From the NCBI RefSeq assembly GCF_002099425.1, contig NW_018343964.1, forward strand, positions 7,976,001 to 8,040,000: DNA of 64,000 bases. The letters run 5' to 3'. Positions 1 through 10,364 of this stretch are shown here, in pieces. A program made the position numbers and the translations under genes. Under the pieces are notes generated by a model, which saw only the letters and a program-made list of their open reading frames with translations, did no database searches and had not been told where the DNA came from. This stretch comes from Phascolarctos cinereus. Its lineage: Eukaryota > Chordata > Mammalia > Diprotodontia > Phascolarctidae. How positions within the stretch are numbered: position 1 is the first letter of the stretch; the number at the start of each line of letters is the position of its first letter.

Positions 1-952
1 CTATATCTTGTGTTTCTCTAGGAAGATTAGCATAATTTTATGCTTTGTTTGTTATAAAATGGATTTTATCATTCTTGATTTTTAAATTGATATTTATTTT
101 GTAATCCTTTTCCTGAAAGTTCCAAATATTTCATTTTGGTTGGAATCTCACTTGTCTGTTAATGATTCAGGGACATAAAGGTTTATGACAAGCACAGACT
201 GAAGCCATTTGAATGGGAATTATATGATGCTAGTGATGGTGATCATTATTGGGTTGGGCTGGGGCGATGGAAAAGGCAAAGGCATGACCACCAGCCCCTT
301 CTGCAGCATGCATACAGAAAGACGGTCTTTTGATGTGCAGCTGCAGCTGCTGTCCACAGCGCCTGGCTGACGCTGTTTACATCTCTGCCTCTTAGACCCG
401 ACTGCCCAAGCTGTTTGGCTGGAAAACTGCTGCTCCATTCCCGATAGCTCTGAACCAGACTAGTCTGTATGGGAGAGCAGATAGGCATATTATTAGCTCA
501 TACCTAGTCACTGCCGGGCCCAGCCGGCGACAAGTGGGCTGACAAGCAAGGGAGGAGGCAGCTGCTACTGTTGCAGTGACTTCTGACGCCACAATTTTAC
601 TCCAGTTGCTGAGGGCTGGGGTAGCTAATGGCGCCTGTAGCCCCTGGGAGGGGGAGGCCTGGTTGGGGATGTATGCCGTTGCGTGAATGTGAGGTAAGGG
701 TAAAATTTAGGATGATGCAGTGGGATAAGTTTAAAATGTGAGCTCCCAAGCTAAAGTTCCTGAAGGGGCTCCCTAATACTTTGCTAACTGCAAAATAAAG
801 CCGGTATCCAGTCCTGGGGTCTGTTGCTGGGACTTGGCAGAAGGACCAAATGACTGGCTAAATGAGCCAGTCAATGAATACAGAAAACAACAGGCTCTTT
901 TATTTGTCTTGTTGAAAGGAAAGGCCCTGGCACCTCAGCCCCAGGAGGGGGA
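1..952. other. Repeat-poor stretch with a GC-richer core
   Basis: No transposon family was recognised here. Bases 225-605 are richer in G+C than the surroundings and hold about ten CpGs, unusual in this CpG-poor window, plus a run of CAGCTG-type E-boxes near 340-352. The short open frames on the minus strand look like chance. It could be a regulatory element or simply unique DNA. Confidence 0.4.
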
Positions 953-1175
953 GGGGCAGCTAGGTGGCACAGTGGATAGAGTGCTGGGCCTGGAGGTTAG
1001 GAAGGCTTATCTTCCTAAGTTCAAATCTGGCCTTAGACACTAGCTGTGTGACCTTGGTCAAGTCACTTAACTCTGCCTTAGTTTCCTCATCTGTAAGGAA
1101 ACAGCAAACCACTCCAGTATGTTTACCAAGAAAACCCCAAATGGGGTCGTGAAGAGTTGGACAGGACTGAACAAC
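953..1175 (+). mobile_element. RTE-tail CORE-SINE (MAR1-type)
   Basis: The tRNA-like head GGCAGCTAGGTGGCACAGTG is followed by the CORE (CTAGCTGTGTGACCTTGG) and the tail CCAAATGGGGTCGTGAAGAG ... GGACTGAACAAC. That tail resembles the 3' end of RTE/BovB LINEs, so the copy was probably moved by an RTE LINE. It lacks a short piece between CORE and tail. Confidence 0.85.
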
Positions 1176-1232
1176 CAGGGTGGTGGGCTACAGACAAGGA
1201 AAAAGTACTACGGCAGTATCCACAGACATTTT

Positions 1233-1243
1233 TTTCTTTCTTT

Positions 1244-1337
<94 letters not shown>

Positions 1338-1571
1338 TTTCTTCCTTTCTCTCTTTCTTTCTCTCTTTCTCTCTCCCTCCCTCTCTCCCTCTCTCCGTCT
1401 CTCTCTCTCCCTCCCTCCCTCCCTTCCTCCCTCCCTTCCTCCCTCCCTTCCTTCCTCCCTCCCTTCCTTCCTTCCTTCCTTCCTTCCTTCCTTCCTCCTT
1501 CCTTCCTTCCTTCCTTCCTTCCTTCCTTCCTTCCTTCCTTCCTTCCTTCCTTCCTTCCTTCCTTCCTTCCT
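1233..1571. repeat. Polypyrimidine microsatellite (CTTT)n to (CCTT)n
   Basis: About 340 bases of nearly pure pyrimidine: CTTT repeats on the left, a mixed CT part, then CCTT repeats on the right. It lies inside the target-site duplication of the adjacent minus-strand SINE, at that SINE's 3' end, so it is best read as that SINE's expanded A-rich tail. Confidence 0.9.
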
Positions 1572-1702
1572 GGCAATGGAGGGTTAAGTGACTTGCCCAG
1601 GATCACACAGCTAGTAAGTGTTATGTCCCTGAGACTGAATTTGAACTCAGGTCCTCCTGAATCCAGGGCCGGTACTCTATCCATTGCACCACCTAGCTGC
1701 CC
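1572..1702 (-). mobile_element. Short A-tail SINE with target-site duplication
   Basis: Reverse-oriented tRNA-headed SINE, seen as TAAGTGACTTGCCCAGGATC ... CACCTAGCTGCCCC. A 12-bp direct repeat, CCACAGACATTT, lies at 1221-1232 and 1703-1714 and encloses both the SINE and the microsatellite. This marks a single insertion by target-primed reverse transcription. Confidence 0.85.
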
Positions 1703-1714
1703 CCACAGACATTT

Positions 1715-2115
1715 ATTAAAAAGCATCTGATCTATCCTAGGCCTTGAGAGACAAAGAAAAAAAGAACTAGTCCCTGCCCTCAAGTAGCTTCCACTCTATT
1801 GGTGGAGAACACACATCTACAAATAAGTTTATACAAAATAACTGTAAGGCAGTTTGGGGGCATGGCATTGGCAGGAAAAACTTCCAACAGGATATATATG
1901 TCTGCTGAACTATGAAGGAAACTGGGAATAAGAAGAGACAGATGGAAGTTGCTGCAGTTTATTGAGCAGAGGAATGACACGGTCGGGTCTGTGTTTAGGG
2001 TTGGAGACTTGGCAGCTGTATGGAGGACAGGCTGGAGATGGGAGAGGATGAGGGAGGAATGAGGGAGACTGCTCAGGAATTTTTTGGTAGTAGTGTCAGT
2101 GTGATGTGGGCCTGG
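1715..2115 (-). mobile_element. Old repeat with L2-type end
   Basis: Starts with the reversed L2/CR1-type end (CATTTATTAAAAAGC, then the reversed 'internal' part CTGCCCTCAAGTAGCTTCCA). It then runs into sequence shared with other copies at 24645-24990 and 62868-63330. The right edge is uncertain and the copy is diverged. Confidence 0.55.
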
Positions 2116-2599
2116 GCAAGGGTGGGTGGCTGTGTGAGTGGAGAGGAGGGAGAAGGAGTCCAGAGATGCGGTGGAGGTAAAATCAGCGTAAGGCTGGGCT
2201 GTGGCTAGGAGCACCTGTAAAGCAGGGAAGGGATGCAACCAGGGATGTGGCTTGAGAGCCTGCAGTCGAGGCTGTGGCAAGAAGAGGAAATCCACAAAAG
2301 CCTTGCAAGAGGTGGCAACTGGAACTGGACCCGGACCTATGGTCACACCAACTCTGGCCTTTTCAACCGGTGGCACTCCTGGTTCAATTTCAGTCTCTAG
2401 TGGGGTAGCTCAGGGATTGGGGAAACTCTAAGATGCTAAAGAGGGCTGGGCCTTCTCCAGGGGGAAGGGGATTGGGCTACTTAATTGTTGATCTCACCGA
2501 GGAGAGTCCTTTGTCTAGGAAGCCCAAAGTTTCTAGTTTAGGAGTTTCCAAGTGTAAATTCCAGAAGTAGGGGATCCGTAAATTGGAAAGGGGGTGGGA
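2116..2599. other. No recognised feature
   Basis: Purine-rich, GC-moderate sequence with short open frames on both strands. I see no repeat family, splice-flanked exon or RNA gene. It may be further decayed parts of the preceding repeat. Confidence 0.4.
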
Positions 2600-2668
2600 T
2601 GGAGACCAGCACCTAGCATGATGCTTTGCACATAGTAGGCACTTAATAAATGTTTATTGACTGAATTA
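2600..2668 (+). mobile_element. L2 3' end fragment
   Basis: Carries the typical L2 terminus: TTGCACATAGTAGGCACTTA followed by ATAAATG and a TGACTGAAT-like end. Confidence 0.65.
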
Positions 2669-3345
2669 TGAGGCAGGAGAAGGAGATGGGACTAAGACAG
2701 AGATAGCCTATAAACTGGAGAAAGACTAGGCCTCTCCAGGGTCAAGGGCTTTTCTAGACAACAACATCCTGCAAGGAGGTTGTGGGGGCAGAGGTGGGAG
2801 GGTGAGTTGTCCTTATAATACATGGATGGTTTGAATGCTGTTTGGACCTGTGACATGGGTGTGAGGTGGGGAGAGGGAATCATCAGTAGTGCGAATAAAG
2901 TGAATATATCTGTTTCTGGGAATGTATTTTTAAAGACTTGTAGGGGAAAACATTGATCTCTTTGTGCTTCTGATGGGATGTAACTAGAAGGGGTGAGTAT
3001 ATATCTTGGAGAATAATTGCGTGGGATGGAGAAAGAGTGCTGAGGATATCATTAGTAAGAGGGGGGCCAGTACATTTTTGGCAGGCGGTTCTAGTTTTTG
3101 GCAGGCTCCTGGATTTGAAAAAGTCCATTGGAAAAGGTGGTTTATAGCGTTTTCTACCATCTTGTGTAATTAGTAACTTGTCCGAGTGGCTCTTCTCTCA
3201 GTCCAGCCTTGGCCCTTATTTTGTCTGCCTCAGCATTAAGGCCGTTCCTAATTCTGGTTTAGAAGGCCAATGTCAGAAACTCTAGATCCATAGCTTTATT
3301 CTGGGCACATAGTATAATAAGCCTGAATGGGAGAGAGGTGGTATT
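2669..3345. other. No recognised feature
   Basis: Apparently unique sequence with several purine-rich runs. The short minus-strand open frames (up to 81 codons) show no family resemblance. Confidence 0.4.
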
Positions 3346-3440
3346 TCATATTTATTGAGTACCTACAATGAGTTCATGCTGTGCCGAGAATACCCAGAGC
3401 AGACATTCTTCCCTGGAAGTTTATATTGGGAGGTAACAAG
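3346..3440 (-). mobile_element. L2 3' end fragment, antisense
   Basis: TATTTATTGAGTACCTACAA is the reverse complement of an L2 3' terminus, and the sequence continues into a reversed 'clear cluster' of the L2 UTR. Confidence 0.55.
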
Positions 3441-3690
3441 ACAAGGGCACATCTGTACACAAGCCACATGTTATTGTCACATCATATACACGGATAGAAT
3501 GTGGCATCGTGGTGTTTGTTAACTATGATTTTTAATCATGCTTTCATTTGGTTCCGGTTAATTATCTTGGTTTGTCCTTGGCCATTTTTTTTCCTCTCCC
3601 CTGAACCAAAAATATGATTTGTCATTTGAGGAGGGATGATTGGTTGGCAGATGTTTGGAGGAGTTGGGTATCCATAGGTGCCAAATTGAT

Positions 3691-4210
3691 ATTCCTAAAG
3701 CTCTAACCATGTCACTTCCCTACTGAAGGGAACTCCTCTGTTTGACATTTTAAAGGCCTTTACAATCTGACTCCAGCCTATCTTTCTAAACTTATTTCAC
3801 ATTACTCCCCCTAGCAAACTGTATATTCCATCCAGACTGTTCCCTGTTCTTGACATTCCATCTTGCCTCTGATCAGGCTGTGTCCTCTGTGCCTGCGAGG
3901 TACTCTTTCCTCTTCTCCAGCTCTTAGAATCCCTGCTTCCTGGAAATCTCAGTTCCAGTACTACCTCCTACATGAAACCTTTCCTGATCCTCCGGTTCTT
4001 TTAATTAGAAAAGAACTGATGTAATAGTTCCTAATTACTTTGTATTTACTTTATATAGGTTTTTTTTTAATTTGTAGGTTGCTTATTACTTTCCCCAACA
4101 TAATGTAAAATCCTGGAAGGAAAGGACTGTCCTGTTTTTGTCTATATCCCCAACCTAATACAGCCCCTGGCACACAGTAGGGTTTAATACAAACTTGGTG
4201 AATTAAAGTA
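3691..4210 (+). mobile_element. L2 LINE, 3' portion
   Basis: About 520 bp of L2 in sense orientation: the end of the decayed ORF2 (around TTTACAATCTGACTCCAGCC and CATGAAACCTTTCCTGATCC), the 3' UTR, and the end CCCTGGCACACAGTAGGGTT. No open reading frame of any length survives. Confidence 0.75.
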
Positions 4211-4344
4211 AATTGAATTAGCTGGTGTGACTTAAACTGAATTCATTTCCTGAAGAGGAAGTATATGTATTTGAAGACCATGGAGAATAAAGCTTACATT
4301 AAATCATGGACATATTGTAGTGTATCCGTAGTGGTGAACAATAT

Positions 4345-4550
4345 GGAAACTGTGTCATGGGAGGAATTGTTGAAGGAATTGAAGACATTTTGCATAGAGA
4401 ATGAAAAAAAAGACGTGAAAACAGTAAAATATTTTGTGAGGCTCCCTGTAAAAAAAAGGAGTGGAATTATTCTTTATGGCTAAAAGGCAAAACAAGAAGT
4501 AGTGAACAGATGTTTTGTGGATAGAGTTTTCAATATATCAAAAATTTATT
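4345..4550 (+). mobile_element. L3/CR1 LINE, left part of a split copy
   Basis: TGAAGGAATTGAAGACATTT and AATATTTTGTGAGGCTCCCT align with the conserved L3 ORF2 end that encodes 'LF(S)LEK..' and 'FKYLK'. A short open frame (4265-4483) overlaps this stretch but is not a gene. The copy continues at 5221. Confidence 0.6.
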
Positions 4551-5220
4551 GCTTTTATATTACCTGTATTTCCCACTGTATCCCTCTTCCACCCTCTTTC
4601 ATCTAACCATTTCTCATAATAGATCATAAAAAGAGGGAAAAAACAGTTCAGAAAAAACTAGGCAACACATTGAAAAAGTCCGTTGTTATATGCAGTGTTC
4701 CTCATCGATGGTTGCTCACCTCTGTAAAGCAGTGGAGTTGGAGGTATATTTTTATATATATTTTTATATATTTTTATATATTCCTTTTGGGGGCTGACCT
4801 TGGTCAATTGATTTGATGTTGTTTTTCTTTCCATTTGATTGCTGTAATCATGTGTGCTGTTTTCTTGATTCTGCATCTGTTTATGTAAGTCTTTCATTGC
4901 TTCTCTGTGTTCATCATATTTATTATCTCTTAAAGCACAGTAGTATTTCAATACATTTATGTACCATAATTTATTTAGCCATGCCCTAATTAATGGGTGT
5001 CTACTTTGTTTATGGTTCTTTGCTGCCATAAAAAGTGTCACTATAAATATTTTGGTTAGATGAAGCCTTTCTTTGTGTTATTGACTTCCTTAGGCTGTAT
5101 GTATAATAATAGGATATCAGGGTCAAAAGATGGGATGGATATTTTTGTCACTGTCCTTGAAAATTTCCATATTGTTTTCCTGAATGGTTGTACCTATTTA
5201 CAGCTCCACCAACAATGCAC
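4551..5220 (-). mobile_element. L1 LINE 3' fragment inserted in L3
   Basis: Antisense L1. Read on the minus strand, 5041-4900 encodes the ORF2 C-terminal signature WLNKLWYINVLKYYCALRDN, comparable with WIKKLWYxxTMEYYAAIKN of other mammals. The 3' UTR then follows to about 4560. The region 5060-5220 matches the upstream ORF2 part. It is dead and 5' truncated. Confidence 0.75.
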
Positions 5221-5400
5221 GTATGTCCTTCAGAAAGAACCTTTTAACAATTACAGCTGTCAACACAGAACATGATGCCTAAATCACTAGAGATATTCAA
5301 GGCAGAACTTAGAGTTTTTGTTAGAGATGCTGTGAAAAGATCTGTTGAACCATGTTAAAGGTTGGAACAAATGACTTCTTAGTTACACTCCAACTCCAAG
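5221..5400 (+). mobile_element. L3/CR1 LINE, right part of the split copy
   Basis: L3 resumes with TTTTAACAATTACAGCTGTC (consensus CTAACAATTAGAGCTGTCC) and runs to GACTTCTTAGTTACACTCCA near the 3' end. It is co-linear with 4345-4550 once the L1 is removed. Confidence 0.6.
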
Positions 5401-5945
5401 TTGTAAGAAGCTAAAATAACATGTGAATTAAATCTGACATAATGAATTTCTAGAGTGGGTTTTAGCCTTTCCAAGTTTTCATGATACCAGGATCCCCTTC
5501 TTCTCCTTTAAATAGTTACAGTTCAGTTCTATTGGTATAATCAGGACATCTGGGGTTAATGGGATATAAATGGTTCCAACTAAGTGCAGCCAGTAGGTCA
5601 AATGGTCATGTGACTTTTGTTTGGGGCAACTGGTTTTTGTCAGATGGAGCTAAGAGAAGTTCCGTATGTCCCTTGCATTCCTTTCAGCACAAACTGCACT
5701 GTGTGTACCTGTATCATTCACCATTTAAATAGAAACAGGCAGAAACAACCCATTCTGTAGTGAGGGCCCTGGAAACATATGTCTCTTCTTTTTCATCTCA
5801 TTTTTTTCCCCCTTACTTACAAACTTTTCTTCTTTAATTTTTCTCTGGGGTGGGGTGCTGCTGTCCTTTCAAAAAACCCTACCTTTGGATGGTTTGGGAA
5901 AGCAGGGGTGGGATGGGGAGAAGAAAACAAGTTCAGAACATAGTC
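5401..5945. other. No recognised feature
   Basis: Apparently unique, AT-moderate sequence. I see no repeat family, exon or RNA gene. Confidence 0.4.
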
Positions 5946-6225
5946 AACAAGCATTTATTATTTTAAAAAATTTGCATTGATATCTTTTATTTTCACATTG
6001 CTTGATTTTCTCCCAATATACTTCTCCCTCCCCTCTCCCAGAGAGCCATCCCATGTAAGAGATTTTTTTTAAGAAAAAGAAGAGAAAAAAAGTCAATAAA
6101 ACTAATCAGTGCTTTAAAAATGAGCATTGATTAAACACAAAATACAAAAAGGAGACAAAAATCTCAAGGAGGCTGATTACATGGGGGGCAAATGAACATG
6201 TTTGCAGGCACACAAATGAAGGGTA
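5946..6225 (-). mobile_element. L2-end repeat interrupted by L1 3' UTR piece
   Basis: GTCAACAAGCATTTATTATT starts a reversed L2-type end. Bases about 5963-6110 are an antisense L1 3' UTR piece (TATACTTCTCCCTCCCCTCT ... AGAGCCATCCCATGTAAG). The L2-type repeat resumes with GCATTGATTAAACACAAAAT and AATCTCAAGGAGGCTGATTA. Confidence 0.55.
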
Positions 6226-6280
6226 TGTATACACACAATAATTCAAAATAGCTTTTATGTGTATATTTATGTATGTGTAT

Positions 6281-6585
6281 GTAGGTAGATAGATGGATGG
6301 ATGGATATGTAGATGATAGATAGATAGATAGATAGATAGATAGGTAGATAGATAGATAGATAGATGGATATGTAGATAGATGATAGATAGATAGATAGAA
6401 TAGATGGATGGATATATAGATAGATGGATGGATGGATATGTAGATAGGTGATAGATAGATAGATAGAATAGATGGATGGATATGTAGATAGATGATAGAT
6501 AGATAGATAGATGGATATGTAGATAGATAGATGATAGATAGATAGATAGAATAGATGGATGGATGGATATGTAGATAGATGATAA

Positions 6586-6632
<47 letters not shown>
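6281..6632. repeat. (GATA)n/(GGAT)n microsatellite with higher-order pattern
   Basis: About 350 bases of GATA and GGAT tetramers. A motif GATGGATATGTAGATAGATG recurs at irregular spacing, so there is a second layer of repetition. The long minus-strand open frames here (YLSI repeats) are artefacts of the repeat. Confidence 0.9.
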
Positions 6633-6704
6633 TCCTGAACAACTGGCTATCTTTGGAATACTAAGAGGCAAGGACCAAACTGCCAGCTTTTATGTTTATT
6701 TCTC

Positions 6705-6945
6705 TGAGAAAGCAGCATAAAAGTAGATCACTAGTCTCTGTGTCAGAAAGACCTGGGTTCGAGTCCCACTTCACAAATAGTGGCTATTTGACCTTAGACA
6801 GGTCGCTTAAAATCTCTGTTCTGTGCCACGATCTAGGACAATCAGTTGTACAATAGACATTGAACAACATTTGGAGAGGGAATTACCTCATCAGAGCCCC
6901 CAGTGCAGAGTTCCCTCCCTACACCAGTGAAATCACAGGCCCAGA
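6705..6945 (+). mobile_element. CORE-SINE with unassigned tail ('tail-X')
   Basis: tRNA-like head (AGAAAGACCTGGGTTCGAGT) and CORE (GACCTTAGACAGGTCGCTTA) are followed by a 3' part that ends in CACCAGTGAAATCACAGGCC. This tail is not L2-, L3- or RTE-like, and it recurs in at least eight other copies in the window. Confidence 0.65.
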
Positions 6946-7041
6946 CTGAAAAAGCATTGTTCCTGTATTGATTGTCTCAGGCAGTAGCTCCTTAAAGTCC
7001 ATGTAATCCTTCCTAATAATAATGGCTAGCTAGTAATTTTA

Positions 7042-7157
7042 CAGTGTTTCCCTAAAGTCTTAGTGTGGTTTTAAGGTTTCATAGCTTTAAAAAGTCTTAG
7101 AGTACTTTTAAGCCATGAAAGCTTTAAAAAATGTACTAAGACTTTTGGGACACCATG
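7042..7157. mobile_element. Mariner-type MITE, palindromic
   Basis: A 116-bp fold-back: the left end CAGTGTTTCCCTAAAGTCTT pairs with the right end AAGACTTTTGGGACACCATG, and the inner parts (TTTTAAG...GCTTTAAAAA) also pair. TA precedes the left end. The ends resemble mariner TIRs of the CAGGGTGTCCCAAAAGTCTT type. Confidence 0.7.
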
Positions 7158-7234
7158 CTTTTTAAGGTTTGCAAAGTGCCTTACACATGTTATCTTATAC
7201 CTCTAGGTCTCAGAGACACTCATAGGCACTAATC

Positions 7235-7360
7235 CAACCCAGTAAACATTCATTAAGCACTTAACGTGTGCATGGAGTGTTCTGTGATAAGTGCTGGGGA
7301 GAAAAAAACAAAATGGAAAAAAAAATGGTTTCTGCCCTCAAGAAACTTACATTCTTTGTT
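7235..7360 (-). mobile_element. L2 3' end fragment, antisense
   Basis: ACATTCATTAAGCACTTAAC and CTGCCCTCAAGAAACTTACA are the reversed L2 terminus and UTR. Confidence 0.7.
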
Positions 7361-8177
7361 CCTGATTCCACTTAATTTGCTTTGATCTCTGCTCCCATCT
7401 ACCATGAAATCTCTCTAAAGAGTTAATTGGCTCTGGAAGCGTATTCAGCCTTAAACCCAATGTGAACAGGACCATAGAAAATGGGCAGCCTGATGGATTT
7501 GAATTTCTCCCTGGGACACTTGGTACAATGGGTAGGGATTTGTGCTTTCCCAAGAAGAAAAAATTACATTCTTCTCCCTTTATCCCCAAGGGGCTCTGGT
7601 GTTACCAATGGCAGAATGCAGTTCACATTCCCACAACTTTGCTTTTTGCTCATGAAGCTAAGTTTGGAGAACTCTTTCCCTCCCCGGAAGAGCCAGTACT
7701 TAAGTCAACTGACCATAAAGGCGAGAAGGGCATTTCCTCTTTTGATAAGGAGGGACAGATGTGTCAAAGTGTTGACTATTATCATAAGGGATGAATACAA
7801 ATGTTATCATTGCTAGGCTCTAAGCTTTGTTTATTTCTTTGGGATCCCCCACGGTTTCTGAATCTGGGAACCCTAGCTGAGGGACCTTGATATTTGTCCC
7901 CTTCATCCTCCCCTTCCCCCAACTACTTTGCATAGTCATAGTTCTGATGTGACACCAGGCTGCAGTGTTCCTCTCCCCTTTGTATCAGTATCTACCCTAG
8001 TAGTACAATTCTTAGAACTGTATATTTTAACTGTCATTGCTAATGAGACTCACAGAGCACTGGCAAGGAGGGAAGGAAATAGAGGACAGCTGTATTTGCT
8101 TCTAGCAGTAGGCTAGAACCCAAGAGGTGAGGTGGGTACAATCACCAAATAGATATGTCAATAAGGAAAGACATAAA
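7361..8177. other. No recognised feature
   Basis: Apparently unique sequence. Two overlapping plus-strand open frames (7462-7794 and 7481-7816, about 110 codons each) are open in different frames over the same bases and show no domain, so I treat them as chance. Confidence 0.4.
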
Positions 8178-8343
8178 TATATATCTATATCTATATCTAT
8201 ATCTATATCTATATCTATATCTATATCTATATCTATATCTATATCTATATCTATATCTATATCTATATCATCTATATCTATATCTATATCTATATCTATA
8301 TAGATATATAGATAGATATATATCTATATATATATATATATCT
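8178..8343. repeat. (TATATC)n microsatellite
   Basis: Hexamer repeat of ATATCT units for about 130 bases, ending in TAGA/TATA variants. Confidence 0.95.
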
Positions 8344-8700
8344 CAAGACTTTCCAAAAGAGTGACCCAGTAGAGCTGACATTCGAAATACATGTCTAGAG
8401 AGATAGATGTGTATTCAGGTATGCATGTCATTCTACATGGAAGTACAGAGGGTTATATCTAAACATCATTAACCTAGCTCTTTTGAGAGTTTGGGAAGGC
8501 ATTGCCTGAGGCTGCTCTGCTTTCGGTGCACATAATATATTCCAGCTGCATGTAATCACCACCTTTTGGGATAACAAGAGGGAGAGAAGCTAGCAGGCAG
8601 GTTGAAAGTGGTCCAGTGATAACTCACTTCGGTGATAAGACGTGGATCCTCCCTCCAATTAAGTTTCCTCTCCCTCTCCTCTACCCTGGGGGGTAGATTT
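8344..8700. other. No recognised feature
   Basis: Unique-looking sequence with a moderately GC-rich middle (8480-8600). No repeat or exon was recognised. Confidence 0.35.
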
Positions 8701-8783
8701 TTGTTGTTGTTCAGTCATTTTCAGTCATGTCTAACTCTTTGTGACCCCATTGGGGGTTTTCTTGGCAAAGATACTGGAGTGGT
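8701..8783 (-). mobile_element. RTE-type SINE tail fragment
   Basis: TTGTTGTTGTTCAGTCATTT ... GTGACCCCATTGGGGGTTTT is the reversed RTE-like tail of the long SINE. The body is missing, so this is a 5'-truncated copy. Confidence 0.75.
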
Positions 8784-8934
8784 CGATTATCTTACATTAT
8801 TATTATTCATCTTTTCACAAAATGAATTATTCAACCAAAGATACATATACTCTCAACACTGGGGGTGGGCTCCAAGGCAACCAGGTGATGGGGCTTTTGC
8901 TAGTGATGATTTGTAAAGAAAAAGAGCTACTGGT

Positions 8935-9085
8935 GCCCTTCCTTCCAAAATTACCTTGTGTCCGCTTTATATGTGTTCTGTATATAACTGCATTCCATGT
9001 GCACATATCTCTACATGTACATCCTCATTTGTCTTTGTATACTCTGTGCCTGGCATGTAGCAGGTGCTAAATAAATATTGGCTTC
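8935..9085 (+). mobile_element. L2 3' end
   Basis: The 3' UTR ends with GTGCCTGGCATGTAGCAGGT and GCTAAATAAATATTGG, the usual L2 terminus. Confidence 0.65.
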
Positions 9086-9263
9086 ATAAACAGATATAAC
9101 ATGTATATATAGATATTATATACATATTAAAAATAGCATGTAAGTGTAGCACATTCTCTGGGCTTCCTATCCCAACCCTCCTTCAAACTGGCAGGTTAGC
9201 TCCCTGCAGGATGCAGCTACTTCTCATCTCTCAGGGTTTTAGGGGTAACCCAGAGGGGTTGAG

Positions 9264-9265
<2 letters not shown>

Positions 9266-9297
<32 letters not shown>
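9266..9297. repeat. (TG)n microsatellite
   Basis: Sixteen TG dinucleotides. Confidence 0.95.
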
Positions 9298-9303
<6 letters not shown>

Positions 9304-9567
9304 CATTTTAATGAACGCTTTTGAAACAATTCTTGAATGTAGAACTTCAGTGTTGGACTTCACTGTGGCATCTGCACCACTATTATTCATGCCCACATCA
9401 CAGCCCATCACTTCAAAGAGTATCTTTCGAATGCTGTAGCTCACAAGCCCCAACAGGTATGCTTCCCCCTATGATAATCAGTTGATAATTGATAGCAATT
9501 AGTAAGCTAGATTTAATTAGCATTCTGAAAGAGATATTTATTGAGGTAGTATGCTAAGGTAGTATTG

Positions 9568-9664
9568 GAGAAGGAAATGGCAAACCACTCCAGTATCTTT
9601 GCCGAGAAAACCCTAAATGGGGTCCCAAAGAGTTGGACATCACTGAAACAACTGAACAACAAAA
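9568..9664 (+). mobile_element. RTE-type SINE tail fragment
   Basis: GGAGAAGGAAATGGCAAACC ... AAATGGGGTCCCAAAGAGTT ... ACTGAACAACAA. Only the 3' tail of the long SINE is present, so this is a 5'-truncated insertion. Confidence 0.75.
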
Positions 9665-10364
9665 ATGGTGAGAACAGTTGGTAAAAAAAAAAAAATCTCC
9701 CCAAAACTCTGTGATGTACTCCTCCCACCAGCAGATACCTGGTCCAAGTGAAAATGGGCTCAAGCATTGAAAACTCATGTGACAAAGGGATTGCTCAAAT
9801 CTCTTGTTTGGTGCTAGGAATAGAGTGCTAATGAAAAGTCCAAAAATTCTCTGAAGGTAGAGAGTAGAGGGGGTAGAGACTGGCACTAAAGCTGAGGCAG
9901 CTCTAACTCCACGGAATTCTTTCTCAGAGGCTTGCCTGGAATGGCTCTTCTTATGCTCTCAGACATGCAGATCCTTGGCTTCAGAAGTGGTCTGCTTTTT
10001 TATACAAAATCCACAGAATGTGACCAAACTTCCTCAACCAATCTGAACACACTTTCTGTGCAAAGTCACTGTGGTTTATTCAGTGGCTTTCAAGGACATC
10101 TATATTGATGAAGAATTTTCCCATACTTAGTTTAAAGCCTTCGATTGATTGGTTCAATTAAGAAATACACTTTCAGGGTTAAGATATCAGAGTTAAGGTA
10201 CCTTGTTGACCTTGTCAGTCACTGTAAGTAGGATGGCGTAGTTTGATGGACTGATTCAATCAAATACCTCCCTTACCTAGCTATGGGGACTAGCAGAAGG
10301 GACTCCTAGATGAGGAACTAGCTCTGTCGTCAGCACCCCGTCTGCAGCCTTTGATCTTACAGAG
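9665..10364. other. No recognised feature
   Basis: A short poly-A (about 9687-9699) is followed by about 650 bp that I cannot assign. I considered an old LTR for 9830-10340 but saw no terminal repeat or primer-binding signature. Confidence 0.35.

Noticed and set aside
953-1100. Possible tRNA genes at SINE heads
   Set aside because: The heads are tRNA-related but lack a foldable cloverleaf and occur at the start of every CORE-SINE.
1119-1783. Open frames of 135-203 codons across 1119-1783
   Set aside because: They are translations of the CTTT/CCTT tract (SFLSF or RKEGRKEG repeats) in several frames and both strands; no gene signal.
6106-6671. 178- and 134-codon frames rich in YLSI
   Set aside because: Produced by the GATA array; three frames of a tetramer repeat stay open.
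7462-7816. Two overlapping 110-codon plus-strand frames
   Set aside because: Two different frames open over the same bases, no domain, no splice context, and another open frame on the opposite strand.
9830-10340. Possible old LTR
   Set aside because: No paired terminal repeat, primer-binding site or internal region was seen. No retroviral or LTR element could be supported anywhere in the window.
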